Below are positions 27,277 to 38,800 of a DNA stretch of 64,000 nucleotides, piece by piece. The DNA is taken from contig NC_092675.1 in assembly GCF_964355755.1 (NCBI RefSeq), positions 21,840,912-21,904,911 of the forward strand, given 5' to 3'. Position numbers and translations under genes: made by a program. Below the pieces are notes generated by a model. It saw only the letters and a program-made list of their open reading frames with translations, was not told the origin of the DNA and did not search any database. This DNA is from Antedon mediterranea. Lineage: Eukaryota; Echinodermata; Crinoidea; Comatulida; Antedonidae. Position 1 is the first letter of the stretch; each line of letters begins with the position of its first letter.

Positions 27277-28739
27277 GCTTCGCTAGTTGAACTGTCACGC
27301 ACCTGTCAAGCGAGTGAGGCCAACTCTGACCTCGTCTCTATGGCAACCTTGAAATAATCTATAACGTGATTGGTTTAAATAAAAAAGAGTCATCAAGTTT
27401 CTTGAAACTGCTGAACAAAATTGATTGTGATCGAAAAGGGTACGGTATACAATTCGCTTAATCAATTAGGTGGCCAAATATGTTTTGATTGTGAAATGAA
27501 ATAATATTATATATTGATATTTCAACTTCTTTCGTTAATTGAAATTAATTTTTTTTAATTGTTTTTATTATTTATCCAGTATATACGTTCTATTGAAAAT
27601 AACCTTTCATCATTTACCTCATTTGTACCATTCCACTCATAAACATTACTGTCATTATTTTGTGGAGTATTTATAATCTTATGTTGATAGTTTAGTGCCC
27701 TTTCTAACATTCTTTGTATTTAAAATGTGTGTATTACTTGAATTTATTTTGCTTCTCCTGGAGATATAATTTCAAATAAGTAAATAATATAATGCAAATA
27801 GTAAATGTAAGTATTACGTGTACTAAGCGTGGTTCCCACTAGCGACGCAACACAAGGACGTAACGCAACGCAAGTGAATTGACCAATCACAAGCGATGGC
27901 TTATTCGCTTTTGTTTGCTAACTGTCTATAACTTCGCTTGTCATTGGTTAAAACGCTTGCGTTGCGTTTACGTCCTTGCGTTACGTTCTAGTGGGAACCA
28001 AGCTTTATACACAAATCCTTTACAAAAAGTATTTGTATGTTGAAAATTACCTTTTTAGCAATTGCCTCGTGTATATTTTTTTTAAATATGGTTCTAGTAG
28101 GTATCTAAAACTTTTAAAACAATATTTAAACTTTCTAAATCCATAATTTAATCTGATGTTTTATTTTTGCTTAATTTCAAAAAGTAGGCCTACGCCTATA
28201 AATTGCCTATTGATCAAATCATAGAGATAATCAACAAACAGTTGACGGAATAGAATCATCACTTTTGAAAGGTCCTCCTTTGAAAGAGGGGGAGGGGTGA
28301 ATCTCTCAAGAACAATAAATAAGCGTTGGTAATTTTACACATTTTTTCCTTTTGTTATAAATAAATTTTCAATTTAATCATTTTAAATATTTTATATTTT
28401 ATTTATTTACTAGATTATTTAATTTAATTACAGAAATGTACTTTTACTAAAAAAAATGAATTGAATTCATAGATACAATGAGGCGAGCAAAGCATCGAGT
28501 ATGCAAATAAGATCTAGAAACTACTTTGTGGGCGGAGTCGGTGTTTAAACTCTGCAGATGCATCATGGCTTCTCTCTCGCGCGCGAGACTGTATGTATGG
28601 ATAGGATCGAAGCGCGGGCGTGTGTGGTCGTCGTGGCGGCTCGACGCGACGACGGCGGCGGGAGAGAGAGAGAGAGAAATGGGAAAACCCAACCTGTTAA
28701 GCGCGTAGATAGGGGCTGGCCCCATGAATACTGTATAAA
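27277..28739. promoter_or_regulatory. Divergent interval between SSBP and ATG10 with CpG-rich core
   Basis: The start codons of SSBP (27276, minus) and ATG10 (28740, plus) are separated by 1,463 bp. Around 28500-28670 lies the only clearly CpG-rich stretch of the window. It includes an octamer ATGCAAAT (28501-28508), a GC-box-like GGGCGG (28531-28536), the palindrome CTCGCGCGCGAG and a short GA run. This is the most likely shared promoter and site of 5'-UTR exons. A MITE (27825-28005) sits within the interval. Transcription starts were not determined. Confidence 0.6.
27825..28005. mobile_element. Fold-back MITE (GGTTCCCACTAG family), copy 1
   Basis: About 181 bp, palindromic over most of its length. 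The ends are AAGC-TGGTTCCCACTAG and its complement, and the inner arms are acgcaacgcaag and cttgcgttgcgt. A shorter, diverged relative lies at 57718-57834. No coding capacity. No convincing target duplication could be read. Confidence 0.7.
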
Positions 28740-31700
28740 ATGACCTTCCTGACTGAGATTGACTTCAATACATGTCTTAAGCATTTTATTGAGGTGTCAA
28801 ATAGTATCAATGATACATGGGAATTGGTGACATTCGAAGAGGTAGGCTAGGATAGGCCTTTGTAGAGAAAAGGCAATTACCATCACACACAAACGGCATA
28901 TAGGCTAGGCCTACTATAGCCTAGCTAGGCCCTTGCATACAATAATTTTACAGTACAGACGTACTGTACTGGCATGGTAGGTTGCCCAATCTGGTGACTC
29001 CTCCCCTACTGTAGTAAGGTGGTCTGGCCCGAGTGAGGGAGCTACTGTGCCTAAATTAATCCAGGGATAATAAACAATTTAAAAAACTTTGAAAATTGTG
29101 TACTTATAATTTTTCATAAATAATAAGTTTGAGCATGGAGGTTTATACGTACCTACGGTGGCCCACAACTGTCGCGCACACTATAACACAGAATCACACA
29201 ATTAAAGAAGGAATCACACAACACAATTAAAGAAGAAATCGCACAATTAAAGAAGAAATCGCACAATTAAAGAAGAAATCGCATATAAACAAAAGAAAGC
29301 ATGAAAATATAAAACGAAATGCACAAATAAAAAAGAAACGCGCAATTAAAGAAGAGCTACTAAGCACAATTCAAGAAGTCCGCAACAAATTCAAAAGCTC
29401 CTCGCACAATTCAAGAAGTCCGCAACAAATTCGAAAGCTCCTCGCACAATTAAAGAAGTCCGCAACAAATTTGAAAGTACCTCGCACAATTAAAGTACAG
29501 TAGTCAGTATGGAACGCCATCGCTGCCTCCGGCAGCAAATTTTAATTCTATTCGGCTCTTTTACTATTACGTTCGGCTCTTTTAGCATTCAGCGCATTTC
29601 TATTCGGCCCATTTACCATTCGTTCGGCTCTTTCAGCATTCTGCGCATTTCTATTCGGCCCATTTACCATTACGTTTGGCTCTTTCAGCATTCGGCTCTT
29701 TTTTATTCGGCCCATTTACCATTACGTTCGGCTCTTTCAGCATTTGGCTCTTTTTTTTCGGCCCATTTACCATTACGTTCGGCTCTTTTTAATTTGGCCC
29801 TTTTTTATTCGGCTCTTTCTGCATTACGTTCGGCTCTTTTTGATTTGGCCCTTTTTATACGGCGCAATTAAATTCTAACCTTTTACATGGGGTCAAATGG
29901 AAGAAAATCAACGGCTGGAAATGAGTCTATGAAAAGTTTATAAAACATATAGATGCAGCATGTAGAGTGTTTGGTTGGTTGAATTAAATGAATTTGAAGG
30001 CTATTTCAATATGACTAATCATTTTATTGACATTACCAATGTGTTAGAGAACTTGCAATTGTCCCACCTTATTGACCATTTTGAGAGAGAAAAGGTTTGA
30101 TTTATGGCCTAGGCTAGTAAGGCCTAGCCTAGTGTCAGCCTAACATTTAATAATAATAATTTACCCTTTCTCTCTAAAAATTTGTTAAAAGATTAATTAA
30201 TTTTTTAGGTTATTCAACCCATCTTTAATCGGTTGGCTACTCATGGTTGGCGCCATGATGATGAAATGTTTCCAGTCGTTGATTTTCTTCTATTTGACCC
30301 CATGTCAAAGGTTAGATTTTAATTGCGCCATATGAAAAAATGGCGATTTAAAAGAGCCCAACGTAATGCAGAAAGAGCCAAATAAAAAAGGGCCGAACGT
30401 AATGGTAAATGGGCCGAATAAAAAAGAGCCGAACGTAATGGTAAATGGGCTGAATAGAAATGCGCCGAATGTTGAAAGAGCCGAATGTAATGGTAAATGG
30501 GCCGAATAGAAATGCGCCGAATGCTAAAAGAGCCGAACGTAATGTAAGAGCCGAATAGAATTAAAGTTTGCTGCCGGAGGCAGCGATGGCGTTCGTAAAC
30601 TTTTCATAGACTCATTTCCAGCCGTTGATTTTCTTCCATTTGACCCCATGTAAAAGGTTAGAATTTAATCGCGCCGTATAAAAAAGGGCCAAATCAAAAA
30701 GAGCCGAACGTAATGCAGAAAGAGCCGAATTAAAAAGAGCCGAACGTAATGGTAAATGGGCCGAATAAAAAAGAGCCGAATGCTGAAAGAGCCGAACGTA
30801 ATGGTAAATGGGCCAAATAGAAATGCGCCGAATGCTAAAAGAGCCGAACGTAATGGTAAATGGGCCGAATAGAAATGCGCCGAATGCTAAAAGAGCCGAA
30901 CATAATGGTAAAAGAGCCGAATAGAATTAAAGTTTGCTGCCGGAGGCAGTGATGGCGTTCCATACTGACTACTGTACTTTAATTGTGCGAGAACTTTCGA
31001 ATTTCTTGCGAACTTCTTTAATTGTGATTTGTGCGAGGAGCTTTCGAATTTGTTGCGGACTTCTTTAATTGTGCGAGGAGCTTTCGAATTTGTTGCGGAC
31101 TTCTTTAATTGTGCTTAGCTCTTCTTTAATTGCGCGTTTCTTCTGTATTTGTGCATTTCGTTTTATATTTTCATGCTTTCTTTTGTTTATATGCGATTCT
31201 TCTTTAATTGTGCGATTTCTTCTTTAATTGTGTGATTCCTTCTTTAATTGTGTAATTCTGTGTTATAGTGTGCGTGACAGTTGTGGGCCACCGTATATAC
31301 CTCCATGGTTTGAAGAGATCCCAGTTTGAAATCAATTTTTATTTTTATAAACAAATTAATATTTTACTAATTTTAGATAATAAAGAAAAAATAAAAAGAG
31401 AAATGGGATACTTGGAGTCTGATTCTGAGAGCTGAATTTTGTCGGTATTTTTTTTCAGCAAGTTCGACACACGGAAAGAAAGCAGTATTTGGTGAAAAAA
31501 AACGTTCCAAGATTATTAGAGAGATCACAGAAAAATATTACTAATGACACTGTTTTTCAATGTGAGGAAGATTTGGAAACAGTCAAGGTACTTTTCAATG
31601 TCAACATTCATGGGTCCCATCATGCCTAGCGACAATTATTACACCCTGCATCGTGCCTGCTATCTGCAGTCTCATGTATCACTATGGGATGAAGGTTTCT

Positions 31701-33968
31701 GTCAGAAGATACAGCAGGATGTTTAATTTTGCTAGATATGATACCACCGCTTGTGTATCGGCCGGGGTAGAACTTGGAAAAGAGAAATATCAAGAGAATG
31801 CATGCAAAGGGTGCTATAAAAAAAAATAATAAAAAGATAGTGTAGTGTTTCATAGAAATTTGTAAATAATTATATTGAAAATAAATCATGGGATTGGTAA
31901 TTGATATTGTTCAAGAAATATTGTCCCCCTGAATAAAATAACTTTTTATGCTGAATAAAAATGTTGCTATTACTGATTAGTTATGCACACGAATTGCATG
32001 GAAAAAAATCAGTCATCAGCCAATGTTAGACAATGGGTTATTACTTCAATTTAACCATTTATTTATCGTATCATATTTTGTCTTTTTAAGTTTTTTTCTA
32101 TGGAAATGATTACAGTATTGAAATGTTTGATGTTTCATCTTATTTTTCAGGTTTTGTGGGACTATACATCTTTCTTTCTGATTGTTTCACAAACCTTCTA
32201 ATTCATAAAGTTTGACATATAAATGAAATATCTTGAAAAAAAAATTATTATGAAATTTATTTCTGTGCATGACTTCTTGTAAGCTTAGCATTTTTTTTAT
32301 GATAAATTACTGTATTATCTACAGCATTTTATATATTTAATTTAGGATGATGTTTTTGTTGCAAAGTCATCAGACAGTATACCATGTACATTTGAGTATA
32401 ATATTGTTTATAGCCACAGCTATGCTGTTCCAGTACTGTACTTCAATGCATGTAAAGCAGGTAAGATAAAACTTAAAGGTGGTGTTTGTGTAGGCAGAGG
32501 TGGTCCCAATTCCCCGGAAGTTTGCATATTCCTCCAATTTTTAGGCCAGTGCCCCTGTTTTTTAGAGATAGCATAGTGTTGCCAAAATATGGATGGAACG
32601 GAAAAATAGGGCCATTGTATAGCGGTCTTTAATTGGAGGGATACCTGTATTTTATAGAATGTGTATAGTTAGTTTGAGCTATCTAAAAATCAGTGAAAAA
32701 AAACAATATTTTTACTTTAGATGGTCAACTTTTAAGCCTGGATGAGGTATGGGAGATGATCCCTAAACATTATCAAACACGTTTACAACATGAACAGTGG
32801 ACTTTTATAACGCAGCAGGTAAGATTATCGTTATCAAGTTTAAAGTTTGCAAAACAATAAATGATTGACTAAACTCAGTAGGTATGGATATTATATAAAA
32901 GCATCAATGTCCTTGTTCAAACAAGAGCCCTGATAACTCATAAAAATAAAAAATTAAATTAATTTTAGAAACAAATATACAAATAATAGCTTTTATGATA
33001 TTTCAATTTGAACGATTAACACTGTTCTATTTGACAGGTGGAGTCAATTTAAAACAACGAATGAGAATGCTTGTATTCTTTAAAAACTTGAATGATTAAA
33101 GAATGAGTTATCCGGGTACGTCCCCTGAACTTCATAGTTGAAGGTGGGGGGGGGGGGGCTGCACCTGAATCATACAGGTGATTCACCACTTACTTTTTCC
33201 TGGTGCCTAGTTGGAACATGGAAGTTGGAACACCACATTTTGGAAGTTGTTTTTCTTTTTAAAGTTTAAGTCAAATCACGATTATGTGAAAGTTCCCCTT
33301 AATTATAGGGGTGGGTGTGCCCTTAATAGAGTTCTCCCAAAGGGGTTCTCTGTTATCATTTTTGCCATTTTTATTGCCTTGCCTTCAATACACATGGACT
33401 GAAATTATTCTATCTTGCTCTTACTGTACAATGATCGATATAATACATTTAATCAATATTATTTTATTTCCACCAATAGGAGCACCCGATTATAGGACGA
33501 CCATTTTTCACATTGCATCCCTGTCATACAGCTGATCTCATGAAGTCAGTATTTGCACACAACAAACAAACAGGGTAAATGTTTTTGTTGTGAAATATGA
33601 AATTGTATATGTACCAAAATGTGCAAGTGAAAATATTAAAGATAGGTTGGCTCATTACATGGCTTGGGGACAGCCTCAACAAACTTGGAAACCAAGTGTC
33701 GAAGTCTCCAACAAATAGATTTATCCAGTCTGGCTGCCAGTGCATAAATTACTCATGAATATAATAACAATAGTTATAAATAACCTTATTTATATTACAT
33801 TACCATAGTAACAATATATACAGTATCATTGCAACCATTTACTGACCTTTAATATTGATAATTACATTTTGTTAATTCAGATCATATTTAGTAAGCTGGC
33901 TAAGTTCTGTTGGACCGGTTGTTGGCTTGGACCTGCCATTGGCCTTTGCTGCACTGTGTGGAGAGTGA
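28740..33968 (+). CDS. ATG10: ATG10, E2-like ubiquitin-like-conjugating enzyme of autophagy
   Basis: Transfers ATG12 from ATG7 to ATG5 during autophagosome formation in the cytosol. Exons: 28740-28841, 31459-31587, 32346-32460, 32721-32818, 33480-33574 and 33881-33968; all junctions are GT-AG and in frame, giving 208 aa (human is about 220). The start is the first ATG after an in-frame TGA at 28725. Visible signatures are INDTWEL at residues 24-30 (family DSWEW), [17 protein letters not shown] at about 94-110, the catalytic segment [17 protein letters not shown] with Cys163 as the expected thioester cysteine, and the end [19 protein letters not shown]. Exon 2 ([17 protein letters not shown]...) is the least conserved part and is placed by phase and splice sites. 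Intron 1 holds a 2.2-kb fold-back element. Confidence 0.93.
29134..31307. mobile_element. Large fold-back (TU/FB-like) element with tandem-repeat arms
   Basis: A 2.17-kb inverted repeat inside ATG10 intron 1. The ends read CATGGAGGT...TACGGTGGCCCACAACTGTC and the complement. Each arm has an outer domain of short units (caattaaagaag plus a/tcgca, and ccgcaacaaattcgaaagctcctcg) and an inner domain of roughly 50-bp units (ttcggcccatttaccattacg-ttcggctctttcagca). A gctgcctccggcagc hairpin lies between them. The right inner domain, with its distal tract tttgaccccatg, is present twice (about 30270-30590 and 30600-30960). Imperfect 7-bp flanks, GTTTGAG (29127-29133) and GTTTGAA (31308-31314), may be the target duplication. 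Long inverted repeats built of tandem units match sea-urchin TU and Drosophila FB elements. No transposase is present. Confidence 0.8.
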
Positions 33969-35859
33969 AAGTTTGGCCAGATTACCAATTGGACCCATTA
34001 TTGATCTCAGCCTATAACCTTTGCTATTACTGGTGGAGCATTGCAAAGATTGTATGTTTGGGAAGTTATTCATTCCAACCTAAAATAGGTTCAAGTTTTT
34101 GCTGTGTGGAGAGTTAGAGGTTACCACGGTTTTTTTTAGATCATTTTCAGTGGCAACCTACCACAGTTATTTTCTAACTATTTCAGTATCCTCTATGGTA
34201 TCCTCTATTGTCTATGAGTATAAAATACAATATCATCATTTGTTTGTAGTTACAAATATTCAACTCATTCATTTAGTTTACTTAAAAAATACAATTGATG
34301 CCAATCTTTAATTCTATTTCAGACTGTTTATTACAATCAATATATTTCATAAAGGTGTTTTTTTTCTAAATTAACAAAATATATTTCTAAAAAACTGCTG
34401 CCTAAAACAGCTACATTTCTTTTAAATTTACATTGGATGTGTTTGAATACTTTTTTCCACATTGAGAATAACCAAACAATATTTTATATATTATAATAGT
34501 AATATATATACAGTAATATGTATTGAAAAAACATGACATAAGTGGTGGTATTAACACAAGAGGCCCATAGTTAGAAATTCTAATTTCTAATTGTTTAAAA
34601 AAGCAAACAAATTGCTTGTTATTGTTGCAATGTATTTAAATTTTATAAAAGAGGGCCCCAGAATATCAGTAAACTGGAAGCGTTACTCTCTTTAAAGATA
34701 CTGTAGTTAAAATAAAGAAATAAAAAACTCTGGTTAACCATCAAAGAATTATCTATTCAATGTTCCCCCGCCCCCTTCACTATTGGCATTGTTCAGATGC
34801 ATAGGTAATGTGATACGATAGAAATATTCCCATACTGATGTATTTGATGTACCTGTCAAACCTTATTCAATGGTAATTCTTTCCCATGAAAACCTTAGTT
34901 AATTTTAATTTATTATAAACACATTGGTATCAGCTGCTATAAAACTATATTCTATTTTGTACAAATATAAATTATACATTTGCAAATCTGAAAATTGCTC
35001 TTAATTTTTTTTTTTTTATCGGAATACAATAGGGAGTTTTCGCAACCTTACGAATACGATAGCGGATACATTATACATTTGTGAAACTTTTGAGTTAACC
35101 CTTATTTCATATTCGTAAAGCGTATTCGTGTTGACGAATATCACCAGTCGTATTGGTAACTACAAAACGAGTATAGTTTTTGATCCATTTTGCATTTGAA
35201 TCAGGAATGATTCATGATTATAATTATACTTTTATTGAAAGCAGTTTTTAAAGTCCTCACTCGCTTTGATGTTACGCTAGGCCTAGGCAGCCAAGCAACA
35301 CGTACCTGCGCTTCGCTCAAATTTACCGCAGTCATATTTTGGACGGCGCCCTTAATATTTCGTTCCCATGCGAAACAGATTTTTACTGGCTTACGAAAAA
35401 CGAATACGTGTGCGTGACGTATCCGTTTTCGTTATCTTATTCGTAAGGTTGTGAAACTCCCTATTCGACATTCTACTAAAATTGATTTTCTATGGTATTA
35501 CATCAAACACACCGCGACACTCTGTCATGTTCTAAGTATGGCATGCCTGGATTAACCTGAATTAGTATGTGCACCTTGCTATGTTGTGCATATTGAGAAC
35601 AAATTGTAGTGCCATACAGTCCTCCTATTTATATCCACAAAATCACTAACATTTTTAAATGATTACTAACATTTTTGCCTTTACTTGTCAATATTTTATG
35701 ATGGATGTACCACACTGACCTATGAATGAATGGCTCCATATAAATGATTATTATTAATAAGGTGTTCTGAATAAATGTGTCAGAATTTGTGCGGGATTCT
35801 GAATTATTTGAGTAAATATAAAACGTCGGCAATCGTCTTGTATGAGTGTAGATAGTAAT
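33969..35859. other. Convergent intergenic region ATG10-GILT
   Basis: AT-rich sequence after the ATG10 stop and after the GILT stop on the other strand. It should hold both 3' UTRs. AATAAA-type motifs occur near 34716-34725 on the plus strand. Apart from the MITE at 35028-35465 I see no gene. Confidence 0.6.
35028..35465. mobile_element. MITE with AATAGGGAGTTT ends
   Basis: About 438 bp bounded by inverted repeats of about 28 bp (left AATAGGGAGTTTTCGCAACC, right complement AATAGGGAGTTTCACAACC, continuing into TTACGAATA). The ends can be read as TA target plus GGGAGTTT. The interior is rich in further 'ttacgaatacg' inverted motifs. No open frame. Confidence 0.75.
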
Positions 35860-38800
35860 CTACACTTCATTGTTGAAGGCATGTCGGCGGTATGTTGGTA
35901 CATTTGTATTACAAACATCAGGTCTTTGTCCAGTATAGCTATTGCAGATCAGATGAAAAAGATCTTTCTCAGCCTCTTGCTCTATTGCTTCAGTGTGAAC
36001 CTAGAAGATAATGAATAAATTAACATCCAGACAACTTAGGTAAAAATGCTTTCATATGTTTCGTTAAAGATGTATTGTCCCCCAAAAACATTAAAAATGA
36101 AGATTAATTAAATCAGACTTGTAATATCTTATTTTGTAGTTTTAATAAAGTTTATCACTTCAGTAGAAAAAAAAAAACAAAAAAAAATAATGTTTTCACT
36201 TATAAAATGACAAAATAAATGGTAAATTCAATCAAAACCCCATTGGCTGGCAGCCAATTTGATCATTTGTTGCTTTAAATTACAGTTTTTTCCGGTAAAT
36301 ACAAATTTTTTGGATCCAATTTTTGGTCAAAAGTGGATAACTACTATGTTACATTAAAATGGAATATTCAACCAAATTTTGTTAAGAATTATTTTTTCAG
36401 GGGGACAATAAATCTTTAAGAAAATGTATCCTAATAATGCAAAATATTCGGTCAATATTATTCAATCAATAAATACAATACTTGCAATTTTTAGATATTA
36501 GGAAAAATCTACGATATTTTGTAAAGAGGAGATCACTTGGTGGATGTAACCTATAACAAGCACGAATGTGCAATACTCGGGGTACAGCGAAAGAAGCTGT
36601 ATACAGACGTATACAGTTAGAAAGTAAAGAAAATAGGTTTCGCCGGGGCTCGAACCGGGACCTTCTGCGTGTTAAGCAGACTTGACAACCACTACACTAC
36701 GAAACCTCTTACATTAAAAATGTGGGTTACAGAAAGTTTTTTAATCCATTTAAATTACAAATAAATGGTAATAAGCACAAAGCAAAATAAACATGTGTAA
36801 AAGTGATAATTACCGATTACACAAAATAAGTATTTTAAAAAATAATAAAAATAAGATATACTCTGTATAATTATCATATTGCGTATACAGTACTTTTCAC
36901 CATAAATTAAAAAAAAAAAGGTTTCGTCCGGGCTCGAACCAGGTACCTTCTGCGTGTTAAGCAAACGTGATAACCACTACGCCAAGAATCCGCATATAAC
37001 CATATAACTACATAACGCTGTGGTGTGTGTCACACATTGTGGCTTCTTAATTAAACAAATTAATTAACAAAAAATTAAAAATCCGGCTCTATAGCTTTGA
37101 GGACATGTCCCTGTAGTATGTTCATGCCAAATCCCAGCTCAATACTATAACGAATAAGGGAGGAGTAGTACTTTAAAAATCGCACTTTTTACTCAATAGT
37201 GTCCAGATGGAGGAAGAGAAGGAGAAAATGAGTAAGTACTAGACTCGGGTACCCCGAGTAAAAATGCTTCTCCCTAAGTAATGGAATACAGGTGCCAATA
37301 GTGCAGTGAGGGAATAGTACACTGCTGTTATTGCTACTCATTGGTGTTTTTTTTAAAGAGATTTAACCACCAGAAGCATAGAGTTGGCCATGAACCACGG
37401 TAGTGAAGCGGTTATAGATTATGAAACCTTTGTCTTAAATGCTAAGGCATTGACCCAAGTTTGCACTTTTTAATATAAACTTACCCCTCCAATTGTAACC
37501 CAAGGTACGTATGTATGAGCAGGCTGAAGAGCATCTGTCTTTAGAGCCATCTGATGTTCCAGCTGGTTGCCTTGACTACTATTGGCACATTTGGACACCG
37601 CATCAAATTCTAACCCATATTTTGTAAGGCACTTTATATTAAAAAAAAGCAGGAATTGAGTATACAAAATGCAGCATTGCCAAACACAGAAAAGGTTGGA
37701 CCATCTTGCATAAGGAAAGAAAGATGATCTCATGCATAATTATTAGTATAGTCAAGAAAAAATGGCGATACAATTTCATAATTTGTGACCCTATAGTTTT
37801 TTAAAGAATATTCAGAATAAAACAGATTACACATTATGCAGTTACTTAAAATCTATTCTTAATTTCAGAAATATAAGTCTGAAATTGTACAACAAAAATG
37901 TTTTTGTCAATTCATTAATTTAAGGAGTTGAGAATATAGGAACAAGTGAGCCAAAAACTGAGATGATTGTGCAGACAAATAGCAAGAGAGACCTGCCTTA
38001 AGTCGACTACTATTGACCATGATACAGTAATTCAAAGCTCAAATTCATGGCTTCTGTCCCAATACTATCTTTCTTATTTCAATCAGGTCTTACCTGTTTG
38101 GCTGCATTAGCTGGGTCATCTGCTGCTTCCATGCAGAAAATTACAGGAACTGCTTGTTTGAATGGAATCAATGATAGTATACATGTCTCCATCACATTAC
38201 CAGCACACTCCCGCTCACCATGTTGACATGTAAACTCCCACTGATTGCCAACTTGCTTTTCCTAGTAAGCAAAATGGAAAGTTAGAGTTAAAGATTAATA
38301 GGACCCAATGAAGGTGTAGCAGATGATCAGCAGTAATTGTACAAAAATATGGCAAAAGATACCAAATTAGCCTTAGTTGAGAATAGAATTCCAAAAACTA
38401 TACCACGCAAAACTTTGGTAATCAGAGCAGAGCAGTTTTAGAAGGTGCACTCTACATGGATTTCAGTTAAATTGACAAAACCGGTTTCAACTTAATATTT
38501 ATTGTCACCTTGGCATGCCAACCTTATGTTTTTCAAATTTAAAGGTAAAAATGAATCGAAAGCCTTAGTTCTAAGCTAGGCCTAGATGTCATTGAAAATG
38601 CAGAGTTGACCAAAAAGGCTGCCTCCCCTGGTAAATTTTTATTATACTCACATGTGCATTGCCATATGGAATAAGGGTTAAATTTAAAATTCCTGTTGAA
38701 GCTAACTTTCCCCAAGTTGGTTCAAGTTGTTCTGCTATAAATCTTTTACAATCTGGGCAGAGTGATTCCAAGTACAATTCTACATTGACTGGTGGTGAAT

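Noticed and set aside
28447-28784. Several overlapping open frames on both strands in the CpG-rich patch
   Set aside because: They arise from low stop-codon frequency in GC-rich DNA. None matches a family, and the ATG10 start at 28740 lies in another frame.
29509-29871. 120-codon open frame rich in F, S and R
   Set aside because: It is the translation of the inner tandem repeat of the fold-back element; periodic, with no independent coding signal.
31544-31726. 60-codon frame overlapping ATG10 exon 2
   Set aside because: A different frame from the ATG10 reading and it runs past the donor at 31588.
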